Positions 40,374 to 49,166 of a stretch of DNA of 64,000 nt are shown piece by piece (position 1 is the first letter of the stretch; every line of letters begins with the position of its first letter). The notes under the pieces were generated by a model. That model did no database searches, was not told where the DNA came from, and saw only the letters and a program-made list of their open reading frames with translations. Source of the DNA: Bin5 sp965116395 (lineage in GTDB: Bacteria; Chloroflexota; Anaerolineae; Caldilineales; Caldilineaceae); contig OZ220684.1 in the NCBI GenBank assembly GCA_965116395.1, positions 2,914,001-2,978,000 of the forward strand, read 5' to 3'. Position numbers and translations under genes: made by a program.

Positions 40374-41621
40374 ATGAACTTCTACGAATCCTTCCGCGTC
40401 GCCGTTATCGCCCTCGCAGCCAACAAACTGCGCTCCATCCTCACCATGCTCGGCATCATCATCGGTGTCAGCGCAGTCATCGCCCTCATGAGCATCGGCC
40501 GCGGCGTCGAACAATTCTTCGTCGACCAATTTACCAGCCTCGGCACCAACCTCCTCTACGTCTTCCCCGGCCAGCTCAGCGACGGACCCCCCAGCGAACG
40601 CGGTAGAGAAAGGGGCATCCTCACCCTCACCGACAGCCACGCCATCAACAACCCCCTGCGCGTCCCCGACGTCATCGCCGTCGCCCCCGAAGTGCGCGGC
40701 AACGCCCTCATCTCCCGCGGCAGCAGTGACATGGACGTCTCCGTCAGCGGCGTTACCGCCAGCTACCAGGATGCCCTTTCCGGCGATGCCGCCATCGGCG
40801 TCTTCCTCAACGATACCGACGTCGAAGAGCGCAGCCGCGTCGTCGTCATCGGCTCAGACGTCTTCGGCCGCCTCTTCGAACCCTACGAAGACCCGCTCGA
40901 CCAGACCGTCCGCGTCAATAACATTACCTTCCGCGTCATCGGCGTAATGGAAGAACGCGGCGCCGGCATGGGCGGCGCCAACCTCGACGAAATGATCTTC
41001 ATCCCCCTCACCACCGTCCAGGATCGCCTCTTCCGCCGCCGCACCGTCAGCGGCGACTACGAAGTCAACCTCATCTACGCCTCCGTCGTCTCCGAAGATC
41101 GCATGGCCGAAGCCCAGGAACAGATCTCCGAACTCCTGCGCGAACGCCACAATATCGCCTTCCAGGGCGAAGACGACTTCGTCATCATTAATCAGTCCGA
41201 CCTCATCTCCATCTTCGGCGACATCCTTAGCGCCATGACCCTCTTCCTCAGCGCCATCGCCTTTATCAGCCTCGTCGTCGGCGGCATCGGCATCATGAAC
41301 ATCATGCTCGTCAGCGTAACCGAACGAACCCGCGAGATCGGCCTCCGCAAAGCCGTCGGCGCCAAACGCCGCAACGTCCTCAGCCAGTTCCTCATCGAAG
41401 CCGTCACCCTCTCCCTCATCGGCGGCCTGTTCGGTATCGCCCTCGGCGCCGGCGGCGCAGTCGCCGCCACCTCCTTCGTCCCCGACTTCAGCGCCGTCGT
41501 CGGCATCGACGCCATCGCCATCGCCATCCTCTTCTCCATGGCCGTCGGCCTCTTCTTCGGCATCTATCCCGCCTACCGCGCCAGCCGCCTCAACCCCATC
41601 GACGCCCTCCGCTATGAATAA
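40374..41621 (+). CDS. MacB-type FtsX-domain ABC permease
   Basis: 415 residues. It starts MNFYESFRVAVIALAANKLR with TM1 (SILTMLGIIIGVSAVIALMS), followed by a MacB periplasmic core domain (about 50-275) and three spans near the end (about 285-310, 335-365, 380-400). It has the family patterns GGIGIMNIMLVSVTERTREIGLRKAVGAKR and YPAYRASRLNPIDALRYE (each given here by its first to last residues). It transmits ATPase motion to the exterior rather than forming a channel. The product exported may be a peptide, lipid or drug. The SH3 lipoprotein gene overlaps its stop by 8 bp. Confidence 0.93.
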   Translation: MNFYESFRVAVIALAANKLRSILTMLGIIIGVSAVIALMSIGRGVEQFFVDQFTSLGTNLLYVFPGQLSDGPPSERGRERGILTLTDSHAINNPLRVPDVIAVAPEVRGNALISRGSSDMDVSVSGVTASYQDALSGDAAIGVFLNDTDVEERSRVVVIGSDVFGRLFEPYEDPLDQTVRVNNITFRVIGVMEERGAGMGGANLDEMIFIPLTTVQDRLFRRRTVSGDYEVNLIYASVVSEDRMAEAQEQISELLRERHNIAFQGEDDFVIINQSDLISIFGDILSAMTLFLSAIAFISLVVGGIGIMNIMLVSVTERTREIGLRKAVGAKRRNVLSQFLIEAVTLSLIGGLFGIALGAGGAVAATSFVPDFSAVVGIDAIAIAILFSMAVGLFFGIYPAYRASRLNPIDALRYE

Positions 41622-42609
41622 CCCGTCCCGTGTCCCTGTCCTCCCTCCGTCCTTCCCCTGCCCTTCCCCTGCAGTTCCCCTAACCCCTAACCCCTGGCCC
41701 CTTACCCCTGCAGTTCCCCCTGCCGTTATCCTCCTCCTCGCCTTCACCCTTCTCTTCGCCGCCTGCGGCCGCCGCCCCACCGAGCCCACGCCCCTCCCGC
41801 CCGGGACACGCGTCGTCCAGCCCACACCCGACTTCAGCGCCCCCGCCCAAGTCGGCTCCAGCACAGACAACGCCGCCCAAGCCGTCCGCACCCGCCTCGC
41901 CCAACAGCGCACCCAGGAACCCCCACCGACCCCCAGCCCCTCACCCCCAACCCCTGGCCCCTCGCCCCTGACCCCTGCAGTTTTCAACCGTCCCAGCGCC
42001 CTCGGCATCCTTGCCGGCGGCGGCATCCTCTACACCGCGCCCGGCGGCGCCGCCCGCGCCAACCTCCAGGTCGGCGCAACCCTCACCATAACCGGCCGCT
42101 CCGCCGACGGCGCCTGGTTCGCCGCCTACCTCGCCGACGGCACAGCCGGCTGGATCCCCGCCGCCCAGGTCCGCGTCTTCGGCGACACCGCCGAGCTCGA
42201 AACCGTCCAGGAATCCCTCGGCCCTGCCGTCGTCGCTACCCTCATCGCCCAGGCCAGCCAGCCCCAGGCCCCCATAACCATAACCATCGCCACCGCCACC
42301 CCCGCCACCGCATCCGCAACCGACCCAGACCAAACCGACCCCGCCCCCACCGCCGCCCCCCGGATAACCGGCCCCGCCGTCACCGTAATCGTCGAAGGCG
42401 CCAACCTCCGCGCCGGCCCCGGCACCGACTACCCCGTCGTCAGTGTCCTCTACCAGGACGACACCGCCCCCCTCCTTGGCCGCAACCAAACCGCCGACTG
42501 GCTCCAGATAGAACTCCCCACCGGCGCCGCCTGGATCTTCGCCCCCCTCGTCCAAACATCAGTCCCCATCCCCGACCTCCCCCAAATCGACCCACCCCCC
42601 AACAACTAA
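41614..42609 (+). CDS. SH3-domain lipoprotein with repeat DNA inside its reading frame
   Basis: 331 residues, start overlapping the permease stop. A lipobox (LLFAAC, Cys about 51) is preceded by a hydrophobic core, but residues about 14-37 between the start and that core (PSFPCPSPAVPLTPNPWPLT) are encoded by a CCCCTAACCCCTGG-type repeat. No nearer start codon exists. A second in-frame copy of the repeat codes about 105-122 (SPSPPTPGPSPLTPAVF). The first bacterial-SH3-like domain is at about 127-190 (ILYTAPGGAARANLQVGATL, GWIPAAQVRVF). The second, at about 251-315, has ANLRAGPGTDYPVVSVLYQD and WLQIELPTGAAWIF. It probably binds cell wall or partner proteins outside the membrane. Confidence 0.85.
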   Translation: MNNPSRVPVLPPSFPCPSPAVPLTPNPWPLTPAVPPAVILLLAFTLLFAACGRRPTEPTPLPPGTRVVQPTPDFSAPAQVGSSTDNAAQAVRTRLAQQRTQEPPPTPSPSPPTPGPSPLTPAVFNRPSALGILAGGGILYTAPGGAARANLQVGATLTITGRSADGAWFAAYLADGTAGWIPAAQVRVFGDTAELETVQESLGPAVVATLIAQASQPQAPITITIATATPATASATDPDQTDPAPTAAPRITGPAVTVIVEGANLRAGPGTDYPVVSVLYQDDTAPLLGRNQTADWLQIELPTGAAWIFAPLVQTSVPIPDLPQIDPPPNN

Positions 42610-42777
42610 TCACAAACCACCAATCCAAGAATCCCCGCCCCGAAAGGAATTCCGCCCTAATCATCCCCATCCCCTAATCCATGAATCCCCGTCCAGGAAT
42701 CCCCGTCCCCCGTCCCCAATAGGAGTCCGCCCTAATCATCCCCATCCCCTAATCCAAAAATCCCCGTCCCCCGTCCC
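42610..42777 (+). repeat. AATCATCCCCATCC-type repeats
   Basis: Two and a half copies of AATCATCCCCATCCCCTAAT CCA...AATCCCCGTCC, the family-4 unit (about 42 bases). They lie directly behind the convergent genes of the SH3 lipoprotein and the GxxExxY protein. Confidence 0.75.
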
Positions 42778-43176
42778 CTAGTCCCTGTACTTAGGATTTC
42801 CGACCCTCTTCACCTCCAAACTCCTCGCCCCAAAATTGAGCAGCAGCCCAACCTCCAGGTCAAATGCCTCCAAATAGCTCTTCGCCTGCGCATAATGAGC
42901 GCCTTCCAAAGTGAAAACAGCCTTCAACTCAACAGCCACCACACTGCCGACCAGGAAATCGACCCGCCGCGACCCCACTCTCTGTCCCTTATAGAAAACC
43001 GGCATCTCCTGCTCGCGGCTGAACGCAAGCCCCTCATCTGCCATCTCAATCTCCAGTGCCCTCTGATAGACACCCTCTCGAAACCCGTTCCCCAGCGCCG
43101 AATGCACCCGCATCGCACAACCAATTATTCTTCCCGTCAACTCCGAATAGTTATACCCCTCTTTCGCAAAACTCAT
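42778..43176 (-). CDS. GxxExxY protein (PD-(D/E)XK nuclease-like fold)
   Basis: 132 residues from ATG 43176 (GGAGGAGGG about 4 bases upstream). It contains GRIIGCAMRVHSALGNGFRE, and the name-giving GFREGVY (G..E..Y) continues into QRALEIEM. Then come VDFLVGSVVAVELKAV with the D...E.K nuclease-like residues, and HYAQAKSYLEAFDLEVGLLLNFG. All expected motifs are present. Function in the family is unsettled; the fold suggests nucleic-acid binding or cleavage. It is convergent with the SH3 lipoprotein gene and flanked by repeats on both sides. Confidence 0.9.
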   Translation of the reverse strand: MSFAKEGYNYSELTGRIIGCAMRVHSALGNGFREGVYQRALEIEMADEGLAFSREQEMPVFYKGQRVGSRRVDFLVGSVVAVELKAVFTLEGAHYAQAKSYLEAFDLEVGLLLNFGARSLEVKRVGNPKYRD

Positions 43177-43254
43177 TCCCGCCCTCCTCCTCACCAGCAT
43201 CCACATAACCAATTCCGAGACCTAACAACCCCCAATCCTAGATTCCTACCTCCC

Positions 43255-43660
43255 CAAAAGTCAAAAAATCATCCCCGACCCATCTCCCGCCCCAAATCAT
43301 CCCCATCCCTAAATCCAAGAATCCATGAATCCCCGCCCATGAATCCCCGTCCCCCGCCCCGAAAGGATGTCCGCCCTAATCATCCCCATCCACTAATCCA
43401 AGAATCCCCGTCCCCCATCCCCGACCTCCCCCAAATCGACCCACCCTCAAACAACTGACCACTCCCGATCGCCCTCTGCGAATCAAAAAGGTGTTGCCGT
43501 TCTCCGTGTTCCTCCGTGTCCTCCGTGGACAAAAAGCAGTTGCCGTTCTCCGCGCCCCGCCGCGCCCTCCGCGGACAAAGGCTCTTCCTTCCACGACGCA
43601 GCTGTTCACTAAGAACTGACCTCCGCTCCCCGCCCTTCCCCTAGCCCCCAGCCCCTATCC
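43255..43660 (+). repeat. Mixed repeats: AATCATCCCCATCC type, copied SH3 gene end, array G
   Basis: Family-4 units at 43270-43410. 43412-43457 is a near copy of the last 45 bases of the SH3 lipoprotein gene (coding IPDLPQIDPP and NN before the stop there). Two TCCGYG units lie at 43466-43585, ending at a TTCACTAAGAACTGACC string, followed by a CCCCTAGCCCCCAGCCCC copy (43636-43653). All in plus orientation. Confidence 0.75.
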
Positions 43661-43723
43661 ATGCTACAATCCCCATACAGCGCCGCACCGCCCTCCGCCC
43701 TCCGTATTCCAATAGGAGCGAAC

Positions 43724-44641
43724 ATGCAGTCCATCAAGACCCCCCCAGAAGTGCCTCAAGATCGCCCTGCCCCAACCCCGCCCAACCCCCTCGCCCCCGA
43801 CCATGGCCGCCGCGTCACTAAAGAAGAGTACTGGGCCAGGTGGTACCAAAACCCCTACCCCAACCTCGACGTCAGCTACGAATGGAACAACGGCATCCTG
43901 GAGGCCAAACCCTTGCCCAACTACCCCCAAATCATGCTGTATCGCTGGTTCAGCCATCTCCTTGGCCACTTTCTTGAAGTCAATCCCATCGCCAAAGTGA
44001 TCGATCTGGAAACCGGCGTCAGCATGACGGTCTTGGATGCGGCTGAGCCGTCAGGGAAATGGGAGGTCGTCTACAAACCGGACCTTGGCCTCGTCCTGAA
44101 CGACAACCCTGCCTCGTGGGGCGCGATTGAACAACGCGCCTATGAAGGAATATGTGACCTGATCGTGGAAGCGGTTTCGGATTCAACGCAGGCGGAGGTG
44201 CGGCGGGACACCGAGGAGAAGAGAAGCGGCTACGCCCGCGCCGGCGTGAAGGAATACTTCATTCTCGACCCCGGCGATCGACACATGCATTTTCTTCATC
44301 TGACAAGCGATGGTCGCTACATCGAGATCCAGCCTGACGCAGCAGGCGTAATCCATTCGCGCGTACTGCCCGGCTTCCGCTTCCGCCGCGCCGACCTGCT
44401 CAAAAAGCCGGATCAGACAGATCTGTCACTGGACGCAATCTACGCCAACTATGTCATACCCGGCCACCGGGATTCTGTTCAGAGGGCCGAAGCTGAGGCC
44501 GAGGCTCGCCGCCAGGCCGAGGAACGGACCCGGCAGGCCGAGCAAAGAGCGACCGCCGAAACCACAGCCCGCCGCCAGGCCGAGGAACGGAATCGAGCCC
44601 TGCAAGCCGAACTGGCTCGCCTCCGCAAACAATCCCCCTGA
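43724..44641 (+). CDS. Uma2-family (DUF820) endonuclease-like protein with coiled-coil tail
   Basis: 305 residues from ATG 43724 (TAGGAG 6 bases upstream). The Uma2 fold is seen in YEWNNGILEAKPLPN, VYKPDLGLVL (the ..PD. strand), DLIVEAVSDSTQAEVRRDTE (E...D....D) and EKRSGYARAGVKEYFILDPG. PD-(D/E)XK-like residues are in place, so nuclease activity is possible. After about 235 a helical Arg/Gln/Ala/Glu tail of about 60 residues consists of repeated RRQAEER(T/N)R blocks. Such proteins are often expanded in Chloroflexota and cyanobacteria, with unknown role. TACAAT at 43667 could be a -10 box. Confidence 0.9.
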   Translation: MQSIKTPPEVPQDRPAPTPPNPLAPDHGRRVTKEEYWARWYQNPYPNLDVSYEWNNGILEAKPLPNYPQIMLYRWFSHLLGHFLEVNPIAKVIDLETGVSMTVLDAAEPSGKWEVVYKPDLGLVLNDNPASWGAIEQRAYEGICDLIVEAVSDSTQAEVRRDTEEKRSGYARAGVKEYFILDPGDRHMHFLHLTSDGRYIEIQPDAAGVIHSRVLPGFRFRRADLLKKPDQTDLSLDAIYANYVIPGHRDSVQRAEAEAEARRQAEERTRQAEQRATAETTARRQAEERNRALQAELARLRKQSP

Positions 44642-44768
44642 TCCGAATGGGATCCGCAAATCCGGATATCCTGGACAAGAAACCCGGATCGGCCCCCCAT
44701 CCCCACGAACCCCTCACCATGATAAGCTTTCTCAATCCCGTGATTCCGGATTCAGACAACATAAGATG

Positions 44769-45180
44769 AAGTTCTCCGCGCCCTCCGCGGAAAAAAGCAG
44801 TTGCCGTTCTCCGCGTCCCTTCGCGTCCTCCGCGGAAAAAAAGCAGTTGCCGTTCTCCGCGTCCCTTCGCGTCCTCCGCGGAAAAAAAGGTGTTGCCGTT
44901 CTCCGTGTTCCTCCGTGTCCTCCGTGGAAAAAAAGCAGTTGCCGTTCTCCGCGTCCCTCCGTGTCCTCCGTGGAAAAAAAGCAGTTGCCGTTCTCCGTGT
45001 CCCTCCGCGTCCTCCGCGGACAAAAAGCAGTTGCCATTCTCCGCGCCCCTCCGCGTCCTCCGCCGACAAAAAGCAGTTCCCCAAAATCATCCCCATCCAA
45101 TAATCCATAAATCCCCGTCCTCCGCCGACAAAAAGCAGTTCCCTAAAATCATCCCCATCCAGTAATCCATGAATCCCCGT
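44769..45180 (+). repeat. Array H: seven TCCGYG units then family-4 units
   Basis: 46-bp units with linker AAAAAGCAGTTGCCGTTCTC, in which CCGCG and CCGTG variants occur in paired fashion (all-CG or all-TG within a unit). Two copies of CCCCAAAATCATCCCCATCC AATAATCCATAAATCCCCGT (45080-45120, 45140-45180) follow. Confidence 0.85.
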
Positions 45181-45640
45181 CAAGACAACCGCCATACCAA
45201 TGAAATAACGCCATTCCTCCACCGACTTCAATACTCGCCTCCCGGCGCCCCGCCGCCACCCAACCGAAAGTAATCCGCCCTCCACCCGGCATAGGACCAG
45301 AAAAGGGGACCGCGTTTCAAACGCTCTACCACTCTGGACAATGCCGCTGCGCGCCCCAACGCCTCCTCGACACCGCGCCCCATCCCATCCAATCTCCATA
45401 CGACCGCCGCACTCGCTACAAACCCTGCCCCATGCAGGCTGCGAATTGTCCCCACCCCGTCTTTCCGATACATTTGTCGTACACTTACTTGCACGCTCTG
45501 CCGGAATCGAACTTCCGCAGCGCGTCTGCATCCGAACCGCATATCGTCCAGCCCGGCTAAACCTTCAGCCGAATCGCCGCGCGTGACGCCGCCAGCCCGG
45601 GCGCCCACATAATGGTCCAACAAACATGACCGTTTCTCTC
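45181..45640. other. Gap of unknown content
   Basis: Not repeat-derived. Minus-strand frames are open but without ribosome binding site. One minus ORF (start about 45473, 81 codons, MYRKDGVGTIRSLHGAG...) reads acceptably, but I could not support it as a gene. A T-arm-like string near 45510 does not complete a tRNA. Confidence 0.3.
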
Positions 45641-45649
45641 GCAATTCTC

Positions 45650-45840
45650 CCTGCCCGCCGCGGACAAAAAGCAGTTCCCCAAAATCATCCCCATCCAAAA
45701 ATCCAAAAATCCCCGTCCCCCGTCCTCCGCGGACAAAAAGCAGTTCCCCAAAATCATCCCCATCCAATAATCCATAAATCCCCGTCCTCCGTGGACAAAA
45801 AAGTGTTGCCGTACGCCGCGCCCCGCCGCGGACAACCCGG
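45650..45840 (+). repeat. Array I: family-4 and TCCGYG units
   Basis: Two near-identical units of CGCGGACAAAAAGCAGTTCC then CCAAAATCATCCCCATCC, followed by CCTCCGTGGACAAAAAAGTG. Same orientation as the others; ends 130 bp before the L,D-transpeptidase gene. Confidence 0.8.
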
Positions 45841-45969
45841 CTCCTACCCTTACAGCCCCCGGGCCAGGCATACCCAATCTGCGCCTGACTCTCTGTCTCT
45901 TTTTTATTTTCCCTGTTCATAACCTTCATTCATTGCATCACTTCACTCATCCGCTGCCGGAGTCCCATC

Positions 45970-46680
45970 ATGAATTCCCGAAAACCAGTTCTCCCCCTTG
46001 CCCTCATCCTCCTCTGCACACTCTCCTCCCTCGCCTGGCGCCACCCCCTCCCACCCAGCGCCGCCGCCACCACCGGCCTCGCCCTCCTGCCCCCTCTCCC
46101 CTTCTCAGGCGCCTCCATGGACCTGCCCCGCATCCGCCATGAACGCCGCACAAAGCAGGCCGCCATAACCAACCGCAGCCTGCTGGAGGCAGAATCCCGC
46201 TACCCCGTCGCCTACAACAGCCTGACCCTCCTCCACATGAACATCGACCATGCCCGCGCCCGGGGCGAAAAATGGATCGAAGTCAGCCTGAAGGACCAGA
46301 CGCTGTACGCCTGGCATGGCGACCGCCTCGTCAACCGGTTTCTGATCTCCTCCGGCATCGACGACAATCCCACCGTCACCGGCCTCTTTCGCATCTGGGC
46401 CCGCACCCCTGCCCAGACCATGGACGGCGGCGACCGCGCCGCCGGCACATACTACAACCTTCCCAACGTGCAGTGGGTCCAATACTTCTTCCATGGCTAC
46501 GCCTTCCACGGTACCTACTGGCATAATAACTTCGGTACGCCCATGAGCCATGGCTGTGTCAACCTCACCATCGAAGACGCCGAATGGCTCTTCAACTGGG
46601 CATTCCCCCAGTGGAACGGCTCAACTGCCTGGCTCCGCTCCACCCCCGACGACGCCACCCTTGTCTGGGTCCACGAATAA
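45970..46680 (+). CDS. L,D-transpeptidase (YkuD domain), exported
   Basis: 236 residues. It has an N-terminal signal or anchor (about 6-24, LPLALILLCTLSSLAW), a linker, then a YkuD domain from about 101 (KWIEVSLKDQTLYAWHGDRL) through SSGIDDNPTVTGLFRI. The catalytic region HGTYWHNNFGTPMSHGCVNL has His180, His194 and nucleophile Cys196. It makes 3-3 cross-links in peptidoglycan or attaches proteins to it, outside the membrane. All catalytic residues are present. It is transcribed alone between repeat arrays. Confidence 0.94.
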   Translation: MNSRKPVLPLALILLCTLSSLAWRHPLPPSAAATTGLALLPPLPFSGASMDLPRIRHERRTKQAAITNRSLLEAESRYPVAYNSLTLLHMNIDHARARGEKWIEVSLKDQTLYAWHGDRLVNRFLISSGIDDNPTVTGLFRIWARTPAQTMDGGDRAAGTYYNLPNVQWVQYFFHGYAFHGTYWHNNFGTPMSHGCVNLTIEDAEWLFNWAFPQWNGSTAWLRSTPDDATLVWVHE

Positions 46681-46844
46681 GAGCCTCCCATGCCATGAAA
46701 AGACCGGCAGGCAATCTCTCCTCCCGGGGAGCCCCCCGCTCCCCCTCCCTATACCTCGCCCGACCACGCCGAAAGACCGCAACCCGCGTCAGCCAGATGC
46801 CTGCTCAAGCCCATCTCTGCTCAGGCCTTCCATCTCCCCCATAG

Positions 46845-47575
46845 CTGTTGCCGTTCTCCGTGTTCCTCCGTGGACAAAAAGCAGTTGCCGTTCTCCGCGT
46901 CCTCCGCGGATCAAAAAGCAGTTGCCGTTCTCCGTGTTCCTCCGTGTCCTCCGTGGACAAAAAGCTGTTGCCGTTCTCCGTGTTCCTCCGTGTCCTCCGT
47001 GGACAAAAAGCTGTTGCCGTCCTCCGCGTCCCTCCGCGCCCTCCGCGGATCAAGAAGCTGTTGCCGTTCTCCGTGTTCCTCCGTGGACAAAAAGCAGTTG
47101 CCGTTCTCCGCGTCCTCCGCGGATCAAAAAGCAGTTGCCGTTCTCCGTGTTCCTCCGTGTCCTCCGTGGACAAAAAGCTGTTGCCGTTCTCCGCGTCCTT
47201 CCGCGTCCTCCGCGGACCAAAAAGCAGTTGCCGTTCTCCGTGTTCCTCCGTGTCCTCCGTGGACAAAAAGCAGTTGCAGTTCTCCGCGACCCCCCGCGCC
47301 CTCCGCGGACCAAAAAGCAGTTGCCGTTCTCCGTGTTCCTCCGTGTCCTCCGTGGACAAAAAGCAGTTGCAGTTCTCCGCGACCCCCCGCGCCCTCCGCG
47401 GACCAAAAAGCAGTTGCCGTTCTCCGTGTTCCTCCGTGTCCTCCGTGGACAAAAAGCAGTTGTAGTTCTCCGCGCCCCTCCGCGCCCTCCTCGGACAAAA
47501 GAGCCGTTGCCCTCCTCCGTGTCATCCGTGGACAAAGGCCGTTCTCCCCACCCTTCCGCGGACAAAAAGAAATCT
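46845..47575 (+). repeat. Array J: about sixteen TCCGYG units
   Basis: The longest uninterrupted array: 46-bp and shortened units with linker AAAAAGCAGTTGCCGTTCTC or AAAAAGCTGTTGCCGTTCTC. A block pair (GTGTTCCTCCGTGTCCTCCG unit plus CGCGACCCCCCGCGCCCTCC unit) occurs twice in a row (47230-47420), showing unequal crossing-over or slippage. ORFs of up to 362 codons cross it but contain only repeat peptides. Confidence 0.9.
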
Positions 47576-47689
47576 TCTTCCCAGACTCAGCCGTTTACCA
47601 GGAACCCGCAACTGACTACCAAGAACCGCCGCCCCTAATATCGTATGCATATCGTATATGTATCGTCCAAACACACGAAAAACCACCGC

Positions 47690-47775
47690 CCGACCTCCCC
47701 TGCCGTTCCCCCCTCCCCTAATCCCTCGCCCCTGGCCCCTAACCCCTGCCGTTCCCCCTGCCGTTCCCCACTTGA
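47690..47775 (+). repeat. CCCCTAACCCCTGG-type repeat, intergenic copy
   Basis: TGCCGTTCCCCCCTCCCCTA, CCCTCGCCCCTGGCCCCTAA and CCCCTGCCGTTCCCCCTGCC. Same family as the two in-frame copies in the SH3 lipoprotein gene (41640-41730, 41930-41985). Confidence 0.7.
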
Positions 47776-47881
47776 CACCCTGCCCCCACTGCGATAAAGT
47801 CACTATTCCTGCCCGGCAAACTGTGGCACAATCAATGGGTAATACCCGCAGCCTGCCGGCCAAATTCCGGCAGATCACAGG

Positions 47882-47911
47882 TTGACACAGTTTCCTCGTT
47901 CGGAGTATAGT
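47882..47911 (+). promoter_or_regulatory. Promoter candidate upstream of secreted-family gene
   Basis: TTGACA (47882-47887), 18-bp spacer, TATAGT (47906-47911). Further TTGACA boxes lie at 47772 (with TAAAGT 17 bp on) and 47927, so transcription may start at several points within 170 bp before the gene at 48078. Confidence 0.5.
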
Positions 47912-48077
47912 TAGTGACAATCAGACTTGACACGGCTTTCGTCACTATAGTACCGTATGGCATAATAATTGTTGGCCCATCTGTCGGCCATCCAATGCAG
48001 GACGGCGGTCAGCAAATGCCTCCGGAATACAACGACCGGTCTGGCTTATACCTCTATTGAAAAGGAAGAGAAATCGC

Positions 48078-48698
48078 ATGCTTCAAACAACCCGTTCCAC
48101 CAACCTTCGCGACTTGCTGGCCCCATGCCTGCTGGCGCTGCTCTTGGCGCTTATCATGATCGTCGCCTTGCCCGCCCTCGCGGCCGCACAGGACGCCGCT
48201 CCCCCCCCAGGCCCGCCGCCCGACGATATCGCCAATCCGGGCGAACCCACGACCGATCCGGACGGCCCCGGCGATCCAAATGCGCCCACCGGCGACCCGA
48301 ACACCGGCAACGGCGATATGGGCGGCGGCGGAATGGCAGCGCCCATTCCAAAATCCAACCGCATCGTTATGCACGCGGCCACGCCCGTACAGCTGATCAA
48401 GACCGGTGACGACGGCCTGCACCTCTACTTCATCGGCGCCGACGGCAGCACCTACACCGGCCCCGTCTTCAGTTCCTTCGCCGCACTCGAGGAAATGCAT
48501 CCCTCCGGCGCCGCCGTCTCCCTCTTCAGCGGCAGCAATCCCTCGACCAACCAGCCTGTCACCGTAAACTACCTGCCGGACGAAAACAGGATCTTCGTCA
48601 AGACCTTCTATCCGGCCGGACATGACGAGTACAACCCGCACAAAGCCTACGACTTTACCGTCGACGACAAATACAAGGTCAAGCACGTAAACTGGTAA
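48078..48698 (+). CDS. Secreted protein with the HAATP-type C-terminal domain (paralogue 2)
   Basis: 206 residues from ATG 48078 (GGAAGAG 8 bases upstream). The signal peptide includes LAPCLLALLLALIMIVALPA with cleavage near AAAQ-D (about 36), followed by a Pro/Asp/Gly linker (about 37-85). The shared domain runs from about 92 (RIVMHAATPVQLIKTGDDGL) through HLYFIGADGS, SLFSGSNPSTNQPVTVNYLP, KTFYPAGHDEYNPHKAYDFT and the end VKHVNW. It diverges more from the right-edge copies than they do from each other. It is followed after 470 bp by the giant FN3 gene. Function unknown. Confidence 0.8.
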   Translation: MLQTTRSTNLRDLLAPCLLALLLALIMIVALPALAAAQDAAPPPGPPPDDIANPGEPTTDPDGPGDPNAPTGDPNTGNGDMGGGGMAAPIPKSNRIVMHAATPVQLIKTGDDGLHLYFIGADGSTYTGPVFSSFAALEEMHPSGAAVSLFSGSNPSTNQPVTVNYLPDENRIFVKTFYPAGHDEYNPHKAYDFTVDDKYKVKHVNW

Positions 48699-48762
48699 CA
48701 CCGCTATGAAAATCGTGTCCCGGCTACCGGGCGCATTTGCAAATCAAACAACAGTAGTCAAA

Positions 48763-48803
48763 CTCCAACCGGCACCGCGCACACCGCGCCGTCCCGGTTG
48801 GAG
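48763..48803 (+). terminator. Hairpin after secreted-family gene
   Basis: CTCCAACCGG (48763-48772) pairs perfectly with CCGGTTGGAG (48794-48803); the loop holds a CACCGCGC direct repeat. No T-run, so termination would depend on other factors. Confidence 0.45.
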
Positions 48804-48988
48804 AAAGTCTTGTACACAGGAGCTAGAGGCTTTCCCTATGCTTCTTCACTCTATGGCTGCCCCGGGCGTCCAACCGGGGAGGAGGGTCTGCAACGATGAA
48901 ATAACCACGAAAAAGCTGGGACCAGTGTCGCCGCGCGGTGTGGGTCGCAAAAACACATTCGCGCTCGTTCGCAACGGAATTACGAATG

Positions 48989-49018
48989 TTGCAGGCGGGT
49001 CAGACCCTGTTGTACAAT
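48989..49018 (+). promoter_or_regulatory. Promoter candidate of giant FN3 gene
   Basis: TTGCAG (48989-48994), 18-bp spacer, TACAAT (49013-49018). It would give a leader of about 140 bases. Confidence 0.5.
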
Positions 49019-49096
49019 GTTCAAATCTGGACTTTACGCCAAATTCATTCCCAAGTAACTGTCCGATCAACATGGCGTTCCTAAACGGGCCAGTGA

Positions 49097-49129
49097 ATCC
49101 TTTGGCCGCGACAGACTTGGCCAAAGGAT
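49097..49129 (+). promoter_or_regulatory. Leader hairpin of giant FN3 gene
   Basis: ATCCTTTGGCC (49097-49107) pairs perfectly with GGCCAAAGGAT (49119-49129), loop 11 bases. It lies 22 bases before the CAGGAGAG ribosome binding site and could influence translation or mRNA stability. Confidence 0.5.
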
Positions 49130-49166
49130 CGAACGGTTGCAAACAGAATATCAGGAGAGCCTACTT

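Noticed and set aside
42895..43458. 187-codon plus-strand ORF opposite the GxxExxY gene
   Set aside because: Antisense to a well-supported gene and then repeat; its C-terminal resemblance to the SH3 lipoprotein comes from the copied 45-base tail.
45228..45473. 81-codon minus ORF MYRKDGVGTIRSLHGAG...
   Set aside because: No ribosome binding site, no family resemblance and GC-rich context; kept only as a note in the gap entry.
45480..45560. tRNA-like string (GTTCGATTCC context, minus strand)
   Set aside because: The T-arm stem does not pair and no acceptor or D-arm partner is found.
46550..47638. Long plus-strand ORFs (up to 362 codons) across the repeat array
   Set aside because: They encode only repeat peptides, have no ribosome binding site, and several frames are open at once because the repeat unit lacks stops.
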